Assembly: GCA_934351835.1 (NCBI GenBank)
Contig: CAKRJP010000001.1
Coordinates: forward strand, 62,001-126,000
Length of the DNA: 64,000 nucleotides
Source of the DNA: an uncultured Lachnospiraceae bacterium
Lineage (GTDB): Bacteria; Bacillota; Clostridia; Lachnospirales; Lachnospiraceae
Direction: 5' to 3'
Part shown: positions 35,265 through 44,336 of the stretch, piece after piece
Position numbering within the stretch: position 1 is the first letter of the stretch
Layout of the letters: each line of letters starts with the position of its first letter
Position numbers and translations under genes: made by a program
Notes under the pieces: generated by a model
What the model saw: the letters and a program-made list of their open reading frames with translations, nothing else
Told to the model about the DNA's origin: nothing
The model's database searches: none

Positions 35265-36596
35265 ATGAAAGATTTAAGAGAAGGAAATACATATAAAAAT
35301 TTAATAGGCTTTGCACTTCCGATTTTATTTGGAAATATATTACAGTTGACTTACAATGCGGTGGATTCTGTCATTGTCGGACGCTGTGCCGGTGAACAGG
35401 CGTTGGCGGCCGTGGGTATCAGCAATCCAGTGATGTCAATTGTTATCCTGGGAGCGTCCGGTGTGTCCATCGGAGCATCTGCATTTATGGGTAAATGTTA
35501 CGGAGCGAAGAAATATGAGGAACTCAAGCAGGCATTTGCGTCTGTGATGGTGCTGAGTATTATAGCATCTGTGGTGATCTTAAGTATCTGCATGTTGTTC
35601 TGCCATCCATTGCTGAAAGCACTGCAGGTGCCGAAAGAAATCTACACATTGACAGAGCATTATCTCAGGATCATTTTACTGAGTTTTCCATTTACATTTG
35701 TCTATAATGTCATGACGGCATCTCTTAGGAGTATCGGAGATTCAGCGACGCCGATCATATTTTTGGGAATTTCCTGTGTGATCAATGTGATTCTGGATCT
35801 GACTCTGGTAGGTTACTTTGGAATGTCCGCAAGAGGTGCCGGACTGGCAACGTTAATTGCAGAAGGAATATCTTGCATGCTATGTATTATTCATGTATAT
35901 CGTAATGTTCCACTGCTTTCTTTAAAACATAATGAATGGAAACCAAACATGCGGATTGCGAAGATTGTAATGGCAAACGGAGGCGTAACAGCACTGCAGC
36001 AGTTGATGCAGCCAATCGGAAAAGTATTGATCCAGGGATGTATCAACGGATACGGCGTCAGCATGATCGCAGCATTCAATGCAGTTAATCGTCTGGATGA
36101 TTTTGCATGTATTCCGGAGCAGAGCATCAGCCATGCGATGATGACCTATATCAGTCAGTGTGTGGGTGCCGGGGATGAAGAAAAGAAACAGGAAGGGTTC
36201 CGGAAAGGAATGGTCTTGGAACTTTGCTACGGAGTGTTTATATTCCTTATCATCTACATTTTCAGAGGCGGATTGATCCGTATTTTCGGAAGCGGAAATA
36301 TGGCTGAGATTGGTGAAGATTATCTGAAAGTTATGGCAATTTTCTATATCTGGCCGGCAGTGACAAACGGAATCCAGGGATATTTCCGAGGAATCCAGAA
36401 GATGAAGATTACATTGATATCTACTTGTATACAGATTACCCTGCGTACGATTTTTGTCTACACATTAGTGCCGAAGATCGGAATGAACGGCGCGGCATAT
36501 GCCTGTGCGATCGGATGGACGGTGATGATTGGATATCAGATCGTGGTGTACCGGAAGTATGGCGGAAAGAAAGCTGCTGGGGGGAGAATAGAATAA
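35265..36596 (+). CDS. MATE-family efflux transporter
   Basis: A 443-residue, 12-span exporter of the multidrug and toxic compound extrusion family. Visible features: FALPILFGNILQLTYNAVDSVIVG with GEQALAAVGISNP, the matching second half VMANGGVTALQQLMQPIGKVL, and FAC-type residues in the C-terminal half. It starts at ATG 35265, 3 bases after the LacI stop, so it is probably co-transcribed with the regulator. A role in uronate use is not evident. A terminator follows. Confidence 0.93.
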   Translation: MKDLREGNTYKNLIGFALPILFGNILQLTYNAVDSVIVGRCAGEQALAAVGISNPVMSIVILGASGVSIGASAFMGKCYGAKKYEELKQAFASVMVLSIIASVVILSICMLFCHPLLKALQVPKEIYTLTEHYLRIILLSFPFTFVYNVMTASLRSIGDSATPIIFLGISCVINVILDLTLVGYFGMSARGAGLATLIAEGISCMLCIIHVYRNVPLLSLKHNEWKPNMRIAKIVMANGGVTALQQLMQPIGKVLIQGCINGYGVSMIAAFNAVNRLDDFACIPEQSISHAMMTYISQCVGAGDEEKKQEGFRKGMVLELCYGVFIFLIIYIFRGGLIRIFGSGNMAEIGEDYLKVMAIFYIWPAVTNGIQGYFRGIQKMKITLISTCIQITLRTIFVYTLVPKIGMNGAAYACAIGWTVMIGYQIVVYRKYGGKKAAGGRIE

Positions 36597-36603
36597 ATTT
36601 TAG

Positions 36604-36638
36604 AAATACATCTGAGAAAATTCTCGGATGTATTTTTA
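36604..36638 (+). terminator. Intrinsic terminator after the MATE gene
   Basis: 15-bp imperfect stem AAATACATCTGAGAA / TTCTCGGATGTATTT followed by TTTTTA. Confidence 0.88.
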
Positions 36639-36777
36639 GTTTAATGTATGCTATGATATTTTAATAGAAAATATAATCGTCGGGATGTTGAAGCCAGAAA
36701 AAATATGAGAGAATTAATTAATTCTGATGCAAATAAAGTAACAAATGTATTTAGTACATTGTTTTAGGGGGATGCAC

Positions 36778-37194
36778 ATGAGAGCATATTCAGATGTTTA
36801 CTTAAATGATGTGGTGGAAAATCAAGGGAAATTGTTTGATTTTGTAGCACAGTCGTTCCCGGGAAAAGATACCGAAGATTTTATAAATACTTATATGAAC
36901 AGTAAGACAAGAAAAAGTATTGATGAAGCGAAGGCTTATGTCAATACAATGAATGCCAGAGAGTTGTGGGAATATTTTGTTGAAACAGATCGATATACTT
37001 TGAAATCAGGAAAGACATTAGAAGGATTTATGCCAGACTGGATCGGAGAGTTTTATGCCTATTATCAGTGGTATTATAATATTCCAAGTTCTGTGGTTAT
37101 TCAGAAAATACCAGTAGAATTTTTAAAGAAGGCTTACTATGGGCTTCACGATTTGGAATTAGAACTGGCTGTGAAAAAAGTAGGTGAAATATAA
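36778..37194 (+). CDS. Small protein of unknown function coupled to NADAR gene
   Basis: A 138-residue soluble protein starting MRAYSDVYLNDVVENQG, with a helical N-terminal half and a C-terminal half containing WIGEFYAYYQWYYNIPSS, KIPVEFLKKAYYGLHD. I recall this type of protein, without a formal name, next to DUF3990/DUF3791 genes in Firmicutes, where DUF3990 is ADP-ribosyltransferase-like. Start ATG 36778 has AGGGGG six bases upstream; ATG 36772 and 36745 are less well placed. Its TAA shares its last base with the ATG of the NADAR gene, so the two are translated together. Function is unknown; a toxin-antitoxin or ADP-ribosylation link is inference. Confidence 0.7.
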   Translation: MRAYSDVYLNDVVENQGKLFDFVAQSFPGKDTEDFINTYMNSKTRKSIDEAKAYVNTMNARELWEYFVETDRYTLKSGKTLEGFMPDWIGEFYAYYQWYYNIPSSVVIQKIPVEFLKKAYYGLHDLELELAVKKVGEI

Positions 37195-37667
37195 TGGAGA
37201 TGATTTGTTTTCATAATCCGGATGAAGAAAATGGTTATTTAAGTAACTGGTATTTAAGTGAATTTTCCGCAGATGGAGAAAAATTTTCTTCAATGGAGCA
37301 GTTTATGATGTATCAAAAGGCAAAGTATTTTAAAGATGAAGAGGTTGCCCGTCAAATTATTGCTACTGAGGATGTTGCTCAGATAAAAAAACTGGGACGA
37401 CAGGTATCTGGTTATAATGAAAATTACTGGAATGGTATCCGTCAGATTGTTGTATACAAAGGACTTCGCGCAAAGTTTACACAGAATCAGGAGCTGAAAG
37501 AACGGCTGAAAGATACCGGAGATGCCCTGTTAGTAGAATGTGCGGTAAAAGATAAGATATGGGGCGTGGGATTATCTATGAAAGATCCGGACAGATTTGA
37601 ACGGGAAACATGGAGAGGTGAGAATCTGCTGGGCTATACATTGATGATGGTCCGGGAGGAACTTTAA
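37194..37667 (+). CDS. NADAR-domain protein (YbiA-like)
   Basis: A 157-residue single-domain NADAR protein. Key segments are FSSMEQFMMYQKAKYFKD, LGRQVSGYNENYWNGIRQ, LRAKFTQN, TGDALLVECAVKDKIWGVGL and WRGENLLGYTLMMVRE. NADAR proteins are described either as N-glycosidases acting on riboflavin intermediates or as hydrolases removing ADP-ribose from modified bases. The latter act as antitoxins for DarT-type toxins. No DarT is visible here. It overlaps the stop of the preceding small gene by one base, and a TetR gene follows 11 bases later. Confidence 0.88.
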   Translation: MEMICFHNPDEENGYLSNWYLSEFSADGEKFSSMEQFMMYQKAKYFKDEEVARQIIATEDVAQIKKLGRQVSGYNENYWNGIRQIVVYKGLRAKFTQNQELKERLKDTGDALLVECAVKDKIWGVGLSMKDPDRFERETWRGENLLGYTLMMVREEL

Positions 37668-37678
37668 GAGGTGTGACG

Positions 37679-38239
37679 ATGGAGAAAAAGCAAGAGAAGA
37701 TGAAGTACAAGCTTGCGGCGGCAATGAAAGAATGTATGAAAAAGATGCCGGTGGAGAAAATTACCGTCAAAGAGATCGTCGATGAATGCGGGACAACCAG
37801 ACAGACATTTTATAGACATTTTCTGGATAAATATGATCTGATCAACTGGTATTTTGATAAAATTCTTTTGGAATCTTTTGAATATATGGGAGAGGGACGA
37901 ACAGTTTATGAAGGACTGGTTAAAAAGTTCCGTTACATAGAAGAAGAGCATTTATTTTTCCACGCGGCCTTTAAAACAGATGAGCAGAACAACCTGAAAG
38001 ACCATGATTTTAAATTAATATTAGAATTTTATACCGGACAGATTGAGGAAAAGACAGGAAAACCGATCGACAGTGGGCTGAAATTTTTACTTGAAATGTA
38101 CTGTCAAGGGTCCGTCTACATGACCGTGCAGTGGGTGCTTGGAGAGCGGAAGAGTACACCGGAGGAGATGGCGGAACGTCTGGTAGATGCGATGCCGGCA
38201 CGGCTCGCAGAGATATTTGCAAAATTGGGACTGATATAA
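37679..38239 (+). CDS. TetR/AcrR-family regulator, DhaS-like
   Basis: A 186-residue regulator. The N-terminal helix-turn-helix has AAMKECMKKMPVEKITVKEIVDECG and TTRQTFYRHFLDKYDL. The C-terminal ligand domain contains FLLEMYCQGSVYMTVQWVLG, like the DhaS-type TetR group. ATG 37679 is preferred over GTG 37673 because AGAGGTG is spaced correctly for it. A terminator separates it from fucO, whose promoter region holds a TTTGTTA/TAACAAA dyad that it might bind. Confidence 0.88.
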   Translation: MEKKQEKMKYKLAAAMKECMKKMPVEKITVKEIVDECGTTRQTFYRHFLDKYDLINWYFDKILLESFEYMGEGRTVYEGLVKKFRYIEEEHLFFHAAFKTDEQNNLKDHDFKLILEFYTGQIEEKTGKPIDSGLKFLLEMYCQGSVYMTVQWVLGERKSTPEEMAERLVDAMPARLAEIFAKLGLI

Positions 38240-38250
38240 AAATTGTTAAG

Positions 38251-38287
38251 AAAGTGACAGATTGCCGAAAGTGTCACTTTATTTTTT
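38251..38287 (+). terminator. Terminator after the TetR gene
   Basis: 9-bp stem AAAGTGACA / TGTCACTTT with a 12-base loop, followed by ATTTTTTG. Confidence 0.85.
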
Positions 38288-38294
38288 GATGCAA

Positions 38295-38319
38295 TTTGTT
38301 AAAATAAAAACATAACAAA
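38295..38319 (+). promoter_or_regulatory. Dyad upstream of fucO, possible TetR operator
   Basis: Perfect 7-bp arms TTTGTTA (38295-38301) and TAACAAA (38313-38319) separated by 11 bases in the short fucO leader, next to a TetR gene. Binding is inferred from position only. Confidence 0.4.
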
Positions 38320-38352
38320 GATAAATATTGATTTTGGAAGGAGAACGATATC

Positions 38353-39498
38353 ATGGCAAACAGAATTAATTTAAATCAGACATCATTTCATGGAGCTGGT
38401 GCAATCGCAGAGATAGCAAACGAGGTAAAAATTCGAGGACTGAAAAAAGCTCTGGTATGTTCAGATCCAGATTTGATTAAATTTAACGTAACTACAAAAG
38501 TAACAAAAGTGTTAGAGGATGCAGGGTTAGATTATCAGTTATATTCGGACATCAAACCAAACCCGACCATTGAAAATGTACAGCATGGCGTACAGGCATT
38601 CAAAGATGCCGGAGCAGATTATATTATCGCCATCGGTGGTGGATCTTCTATGGATACTTCAAAAGCAATCGGTATTATCATTGCAAATCCGGAATTTGAG
38701 GATGTCAGAAGTCTGGAAGGAACAGCACCGACAAAGAACCCATGTGTTCCGATCATTGCAGTGCCGACCACAGCAGGAACAGCAGCAGAGGTTACAATCA
38801 ACTATGTTATTACAGATGTAGAGAAGAAGAGAAAATTCGTATGTGTTGACCCACATGACATGCCGGTAATCGCAGTAGTAGACCCAGAGATGATGTCTTC
38901 TATGCCGAAGGGGCTAACCGCTTCCACAGGAATGGATGCGCTGACACATGCTATTGAAGGTTACACAACAAAAGCTGCATGGGAAATGACTGATATGTTC
39001 CATCTGAAAGCCATCGAGATTATTTCAAGATCTTTAAGAAGTGCAGTGGCAAATGAAAAAGAAGGCCGTGAGGGAATGGCTCTTGGACAGTATATCGCCG
39101 GAATGGGATTCTCAAATGTAGGACTTGGAATCGCACATTCTATGGCACATACACTGGGAGCTGTATATGATACTCCGCATGGAGTTGCCTGCGCAATGAT
39201 GCTTCCGATCGTTATGGAGTATAATGCAGAGTCCACCGGAGAAAAATACAGAGAGATCGCAAGAGCGATGGGAGTCAAAGGCGTCGATGAGATGTCTGTA
39301 GAAGAATACAGAAAGGCAGCCGTAGATGCAGTCAGAAAATTATCTGTGGATGTAGGAATCCCTACAAAACTGGAAGCATTGAAAGAAGAAGACTTAGACT
39401 TCCTTGCCGAGTCAGCTCATGCAGATGCCTGCGCACCTGGAAATCCAAAAGATGCAAGCGTAGAAGATCTGAAAGAGTTATTCAGAAAATTGATGTAA
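38353..39498 (+). CDS. fucO: Lactaldehyde reductase / iron-containing alcohol dehydrogenase
   Basis: Reduces L-lactaldehyde, formed from fucose or rhamnose, to 1,2-propanediol with NADH. The 381-residue product is collinear with E. coli FucO as remembered: MANRINLNQTSFHGAGA at the start, IAIGGGSSMDTSKAIG for NAD, VPTTAGTAAEVTINYVITD, RKFVCVDPHD and GMDALTHAIEGY. The metal site shows as GIAHSMAHTLGAVYDTPHG. AAGGAG precedes ATG 38353 and a terminator follows, so it is monocistronic. No fucose or rhamnose genes are nearby, so another short aldehyde could be the substrate. Confidence 0.9.
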   Translation: MANRINLNQTSFHGAGAIAEIANEVKIRGLKKALVCSDPDLIKFNVTTKVTKVLEDAGLDYQLYSDIKPNPTIENVQHGVQAFKDAGADYIIAIGGGSSMDTSKAIGIIIANPEFEDVRSLEGTAPTKNPCVPIIAVPTTAGTAAEVTINYVITDVEKKRKFVCVDPHDMPVIAVVDPEMMSSMPKGLTASTGMDALTHAIEGYTTKAAWEMTDMFHLKAIEIISRSLRSAVANEKEGREGMALGQYIAGMGFSNVGLGIAHSMAHTLGAVYDTPHGVACAMMLPIVMEYNAESTGEKYREIARAMGVKGVDEMSVEEYRKAAVDAVRKLSVDVGIPTKLEALKEEDLDFLAESAHADACAPGNPKDASVEDLKELFRKLM

Positions 39499-39531
39499 GT
39501 AAATCACAAATAAACCCCATAAACACTATAC

Positions 39532-39567
39532 AAAGAGAGCGTATCCATTGCGGATGCGCTCTCTTTT
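39532..39567 (+). terminator. Intrinsic terminator of fucO
   Basis: 15-bp stem AAAGAGAGCGTATCC / GGATGCGCTCTCTTT with one wobble pair, ending in TTTT. Confidence 0.9.
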
Positions 39568-39706
39568 CGTGAAAATGAATCACAGCTATTCACATTATCT
39601 TCGGAGTTTCCTCACAGTTCAAACATTGAAAATTCACATTTCTTCTTTAGAATAAACCTATCAGACAAAGTAAGTTTAGATAGTAAGAAGAGAAAGGAAG
39701 AATGGG

Positions 39707-41701
39707 ATGAAGGTGAGTGAGACAGTAAAAAATATTGTCAAAAAGAAGAAAAAAGCATGCATTATAACCGGAATACTGGTAATAGCAGTGGCCGGTGGAG
39801 TATGTTTTTTCAGGGTAAAGGCAAAAGATAAGCAGGAGACTTCTGTGACTATAGAATCAGCAACGGCTGAAAAAGGAAATATCAGTACCAGTGTTACCGG
39901 AACAGGCAATCTGGAGACTGCGGAGACGGTGGATGTGACCGTTCCGTCAGGGAGCGAGATTGACGAAGTAAAGGTGGAGAGTGGTGATTCGGTAAAGAAA
40001 GGGCAGACCCTTGCAACGGTAAAAAAGGCATCTGTAGCCAGCGTACTCAGTGAAGTGGAAGACAGCATGGAAACGGTAGCAGAGGAACTTGAAGACAGCA
40101 GCCTTACAGAGCTGGAAATCGAAGAACTGAATGCGACTTATGCAGAATTAAAAAGACTGAAAGAGACACTGACTACACTTCATGAGACACTTGCAATCAC
40201 AGCAACATCAGATGGAGTGATCGGAAGTGTAAATGTATCCGCAGGCAGCGAAGTAGCCGCAAGCAGTTCGGGTTCATCAAATACATCATCGAACAGCTCC
40301 TCCGGTACAAATTCCGGCAGCGGTTCGTCAGGTAGTTCATTTGTAACGAAAACCAGCAGTGCAAGTTTAACTTCAAGTTCGGAAAACAGTACATCTAATT
40401 TGTCTTATACCAAAGGAACCGGTAGTGGCATCACATTATTAACTACGACAACTAAGACCGTGAATACAGACAGTAGCACAGCATCCACAGAATCTGTAGA
40501 AACTGTTACAGATTATGCAAATCTGATAATCCCAGCTCCCGTAACAGGTGAAAAGGGTATTTCAAAAATAGATGCAGACAAAACAAAGAGTCAGGGATAT
40601 GAAGTGACAAGTATTACCTGGAACTGTAACGGAAAATTCCAGGCTGGCACAGCGTATACGGCAACCATAGAACTGAAAGCTCTGGATGGATATCAGTTCA
40701 CATCAGAAAATACGCCGGTGTTAGACTGTTCAGCATATAAATGTGGAATATCCGGAAGCGGAGAAGGCAACCGAATGACAATCACTGCAAAATACGAAAA
40801 GACAGCGTCGGATTCAAAATCAGAGGATAATAAATCAAACGGAAATACTGCATCAGGAACCTCTGATAATGGAAATAGTGGAACATCAGCAAGTAGCGCA
40901 TCAGGAAATGATGGAACAGCTGCATCAGGAGGAACTGGTGACAGCTCAGGAGCATCAGGCAGCTCAGGAGCATCAGACAGTACAGGAACAGCGGACAGCG
41001 CAGGAACCTCTGACAGTACGGGAATCACGGAATCCTCTGAAAGCTCCGGTACCTCAGATTTATATAGTAGCAGTAATGCGACAGCATTTACCATTCTGAC
41101 AGAAGACAGTTACAAGATATCACTGAGCGTGGATGAGTTGGATATCTTATCCGTAAAACAGGGACAGACAGCAGATATCACTTTGGACGCGTTGGACGGA
41201 GAAAGTTTTGAAGGAACTGTTACAAAAGTCGGAACAGTAGGGTCTACCACTGGAAGCAGTGCGAAATATACCGTAGAGATTACGGTCCCGAAAGCAGAAA
41301 ATATGCTGCTTGGTATGAGTGCATCTGCCACCATCCAGATCGATGAATCTGATGACGCAGTTCTGATTCCATTGTCTGCATTGCAGGAAAGTGGTGGGAA
41401 ATCCTTTGTATATACGGAGAAAAATGAGGATGGAACATTATCCGGAAAAGTAGAAGTTGAGACAGGTCTTTCCAATGACTCGCAGGTGGAGATTACCAGT
41501 GGTCTGAGTGAAGGTGACACCGTATATTATCAGGTGGTTGAAAAATCAAGTGACGATCAGAATATGAACATGGATTTTGGCGGTGAAATGCCGGGAGGCG
41601 GAGAAGCTCCTTCTGATGGTGGTAATGGACCGGGAGGTGGCGGAGAAGCCCCATCCGGTAACGGTGGAGGTCCGGGCGGCGGACAGAAATCAGAGAATTA
41701 G
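39707..41701 (+). CDS. MacA/HlyD-type adaptor of an ABC export system, with a large Ser-rich insertion
   Basis: The membrane-fusion subunit working with the ATPase and permease encoded next. It has a cytoplasmic Lys-rich start, a membrane anchor (ACIITGILVIAVAGGVCFF), the first lipoyl half (VDVTVPSGSEIDEVKVESGDSVKKGQ), a short helical hairpin (about 105-160), and the second lipoyl half (TATSDGVIGSVNVSAGSEV). A C-terminal beta-barrel part follows (LSVDELDILSVKQGQTADIT) and a Gly/Pro-rich tail. Length is 664 residues against about 400 in usual MacA proteins. The surplus is a Ser/Thr/Gly-rich stretch from about 180 to 460 enclosing a small beta domain (PVTGEKGISKIDADKTK to MTITAKYEK). AAAGGAAG precedes ATG 39707. 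Exported substrate unknown. Confidence 0.85.
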   Translation: MKVSETVKNIVKKKKKACIITGILVIAVAGGVCFFRVKAKDKQETSVTIESATAEKGNISTSVTGTGNLETAETVDVTVPSGSEIDEVKVESGDSVKKGQTLATVKKASVASVLSEVEDSMETVAEELEDSSLTELEIEELNATYAELKRLKETLTTLHETLAITATSDGVIGSVNVSAGSEVAASSSGSSNTSSNSSSGTNSGSGSSGSSFVTKTSSASLTSSSENSTSNLSYTKGTGSGITLLTTTTKTVNTDSSTASTESVETVTDYANLIIPAPVTGEKGISKIDADKTKSQGYEVTSITWNCNGKFQAGTAYTATIELKALDGYQFTSENTPVLDCSAYKCGISGSGEGNRMTITAKYEKTASDSKSEDNKSNGNTASGTSDNGNSGTSASSASGNDGTAASGGTGDSSGASGSSGASDSTGTADSAGTSDSTGITESSESSGTSDLYSSSNATAFTILTEDSYKISLSVDELDILSVKQGQTADITLDALDGESFEGTVTKVGTVGSTTGSSAKYTVEITVPKAENMLLGMSASATIQIDESDDAVLIPLSALQESGGKSFVYTEKNEDGTLSGKVEVETGLSNDSQVEITSGLSEGDTVYYQVVEKSSDDQNMNMDFGGEMPGGGEAPSDGGNGPGGGGEAPSGNGGGPGGGQKSEN

Positions 41702-41711
41702 GAGGTCTATA

Positions 41712-42383
41712 ATGATCAGACTTGAAGACGTATCGAAAATATATCAGGTAGGCGATTCCGAGGTCCGGGCGCTGGATCATGCGAGTCTGCATGTAAAAGA
41801 AGGCGAATTTGTCAGTATCGTGGGTCCTTCCGGAAGTGGAAAATCTACGATGATGAATATTATCGGTTGCCTGGACATGGCAGATTCCGGTCATTATTAT
41901 CTGGATGGCCAGGCAATCGAAGAGTATACAGAAACAGAACTTGCGAAAATCAGAAACCGGAAGATCGGATTTATTTTTCAGAGTTTTAACCTGATCGGAA
42001 ATATGACGGCAGAAGAAAATGTGGAGTTGCCGTTAATCTATCAGAAAGTGCCAAAGCAGGAACGAAAACAAAGAGTGGAAGAAGCATTAGATCGGGTACA
42101 GCTAAAGTCCCGGGCAGGACATAAACCAAATGAACTTTCCGGCGGACAGCAGCAGAGAGTGGCGATTGCAAGAGCGATCGCCACAAAACCGTCCTTATTT
42201 CTGGCGGATGAACCGACCGGAAATCTTGACTCCCAGACCGGAGAGGAGATCATGAAATTATTCCACGAACTGCACGAGCAGGGGAATACGATCATTTTGA
42301 TCACCCACGATGAGGGGGTTGCCAGACAGGCGGCGAGAAGTATCCGTATTTTTGACGGCAAAGTAGAGGAGGTAGGAGCGTGA
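41712..42383 (+). CDS. ABC transporter ATPase, MacB/LolD type
   Basis: A 223-residue nucleotide-binding protein with Walker A GPSGSGKSTMMN, the signature LSGGQQQRVAIARA, Walker B LFLADEPTGNLD and the switch His in LITHD. The start is ATG 41712, preceded by AGGAGG; the frame is open further upstream to 41577 but overlaps the adaptor gene and lacks a site. It energises the MacB-like permease encoded immediately downstream (overlap of 4 bases). Substrate unknown. Confidence 0.95.
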   Translation: MIRLEDVSKIYQVGDSEVRALDHASLHVKEGEFVSIVGPSGSGKSTMMNIIGCLDMADSGHYYLDGQAIEEYTETELAKIRNRKIGFIFQSFNLIGNMTAEENVELPLIYQKVPKQERKQRVEEALDRVQLKSRAGHKPNELSGGQQQRVAIARAIATKPSLFLADEPTGNLDSQTGEEIMKLFHELHEQGNTIILITHDEGVARQAARSIRIFDGKVEEVGA

Positions 42384-43558
42384 TCATACAATCGGTAAAA
42401 ATGGCGTGGAAATCTATTGTATCGAATAAGATGCGTTCTTTTCTCACGATGCTAGGTATTATTATCGGTGTTATGGCACTGGTAGTGTTGGTGTCCCTGG
42501 CAAACGGAGCAACCACGTCGGTAACAGATTCCATTAATAGTCTGGGAAGTAATCTTCTGATGGTGTCCATCAGCGATGATAAGGGAGTACCGATCAAATA
42601 TTCAGAATTAAATGATTTCATTGACAGCGATGAACTGGAAGAGGCGGCACCGTATGCACAGACAACAGTGACAGCATCCGGGACTTCCGATGAAGAAACG
42701 GTAACGGTGATCGGAACCACAGGATCGTTTGCCGATATCCAGAATCTGGAACTGGCAGCGGGAAGATTTTTAAAAACACCGGATATCAATAATCATACAA
42801 ATGTAGTAGTGCTGAACCAGGCGATGGCAACTGCACTCATGGGACGTTCGGATGTCGTTGGAGAGACAATAAATTTAGGTGGAACGAATTATCAGATCAT
42901 AGGAGTGCTGGCAGAGGAAGATGCATCCTCCACAGATATGTCAGAAAATTATGAGGCGTATATCCCATACCCTTCTATGATCCGTCTGACAGACAGTGTA
43001 AGTACCAATGTTACGATGTTCTATGCATCTGCGGCAGAGGATGTGTCGATGGATGCAGCAGAAAGCAGCCTGAAAGAAAAATTACTGGCCCGTTTCAACA
43101 GTGATGAGGATGCATTTACAATTGTAAATCAGTCTTCCATCGCAGAGGCAATGGAGAGTGTAACGAACACACTGGCACTTTTGTTAGGTGGTATTGCGGG
43201 AATTTCTCTGTTAGTGGGCGGAATCGGCATTATGAACATTATGCTGGTATCCGTGACAGAGAGAACCCGAGAAATCGGCATCCGAAAAGCCATCGGAGCC
43301 GGTTACTGGACGATCATGCTGCAATTTCTGATCGAGGCATTAGTGGTCAGTCTGATGGGCTGCCTGATCGGAATTTTATTTTCCTGGGCGGCGATTGAAG
43401 TAATCAATTATGTGGGAAATGTAGATTACGAACTGGCGATGAGCGTTGTGTGGCTGTCCGTGGGATTTTCGGTGCTGATCGGTGTGGTATTTGGTCTGTA
43501 CCCAGCCAACAAAGCGGCGAGAAAGAAGCCGATCGAGGCTCTCCGATATACAGGCTAG
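42380..43558 (+). CDS. MacB-type ABC permease (FtsX domain)
   Basis: A 392-residue permease with an N-terminal membrane span (FLTMLGIIIGVMALVVLVSLANG), a large extracytoplasmic MacB_PCD domain (about 45-265), and three C-terminal spans carrying the FtsX signature SVTERTREIGIRKAIGA. It starts at GTG 42380, overlapping the ATPase stop in a GTGA junction, so the three genes form a coupled tripartite export operon. Gram-positive versions commonly export peptides or drugs; the substrate here is not evident. Confidence 0.93.
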   Translation: MIIQSVKMAWKSIVSNKMRSFLTMLGIIIGVMALVVLVSLANGATTSVTDSINSLGSNLLMVSISDDKGVPIKYSELNDFIDSDELEEAAPYAQTTVTASGTSDEETVTVIGTTGSFADIQNLELAAGRFLKTPDINNHTNVVVLNQAMATALMGRSDVVGETINLGGTNYQIIGVLAEEDASSTDMSENYEAYIPYPSMIRLTDSVSTNVTMFYASAAEDVSMDAAESSLKEKLLARFNSDEDAFTIVNQSSIAEAMESVTNTLALLLGGIAGISLLVGGIGIMNIMLVSVTERTREIGIRKAIGAGYWTIMLQFLIEALVVSLMGCLIGILFSWAAIEVINYVGNVDYELAMSVVWLSVGFSVLIGVVFGLYPANKAARKKPIEALRYTG

Positions 43559-43639
43559 AAAAAGTACTTGCGAATTATTGTAAAATCTCTATAATTAAAA
43601 GAAAGAATACACTTGAGAGGTTTAAAGTGGTGAAGTGAT

Positions 43640-44281
43640 ATGGAGAAAAAAGAAATGTCCTGCATTGATTGTGGGGTAAAGAATTGCGATAAGATGAATC
43701 GCAGTTATCCGGATTTTTGTTTGACGACACACATGGATGAAGGAGTGCTGGCAGATGCGATGGCCTGTTATGAGGATGAGACGAATCACAAAATCATGGT
43801 GGCGGCAGCGGAAGTGGAGTATGAGCATTATTGCAAATATACCCGCGTGGAAGAAATTATGGCATTTGCAAAGAAAATCGGAGCGAAGAAAATCGGAATT
43901 GCAACTTGTGTGGGGCTTTTAAATGAGAGTCGCGCACTTACGAAGATTTTAAGAAATCACGGATTCGAAGTATTTGGAATTGCCTGTAAGGCAGGGGCTC
44001 AGCCGAAGACATCCGTGGGAATCCCGGAGAAATGTACGGAGATCGGAATGAATATGTGTAATCCGATCCTGCAGGCTAAGATGCTGAATAAGGTAAAGAC
44101 AGATTTGAATGTGGTGGTAGGATTGTGCGTGGGACATGATAGTTTGTTTTACAAACATTCTGACGCGATTGTGACAACGGCAGTGACAAAAGACCGAGTG
44201 CTTGGACACAATCCGGTGGCGGCACTTTATACGGCAGATACCTATTATTCAAAATTACAGGATGAGACAATCGATGAATAG
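43640..44281 (+). CDS. DUF1847 metal-binding-like protein
   Basis: A 213-residue soluble Cys-rich protein. The N-terminal CIDCGVKNCDKMNRSYPDFC is a probable metal or Fe-S site. The rest contains IGIATCVGLLNESRALTKIL, VFGIACKAG, CNPILQAKMLN and VGLCVGHDSLFYKHS, as in DUF1847 proteins of anaerobes. Function is unknown. It lies between the MacAB-like operon and DAHP synthase, without clear operon signals to either. Confidence 0.85.
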   Translation: MEKKEMSCIDCGVKNCDKMNRSYPDFCLTTHMDEGVLADAMACYEDETNHKIMVAAAEVEYEHYCKYTRVEEIMAFAKKIGAKKIGIATCVGLLNESRALTKILRNHGFEVFGIACKAGAQPKTSVGIPEKCTEIGMNMCNPILQAKMLNKVKTDLNVVVGLCVGHDSLFYKHSDAIVTTAVTKDRVLGHNPVAALYTADTYYSKLQDETIDE

Positions 44282-44336
44282 TAAAAGGATATATTAAGAA
44301 ACAAAGCGAAAAGTTATTTTTAAGAGGGAATGAAAA

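Noticed and set aside
41577..41711. 45-codon N-terminal extension of the ABC ATPase
   Set aside because: It overlaps the adaptor gene's Gly-rich end in another frame; AGGAGG is placed for ATG 41712, which gives the normal family start.
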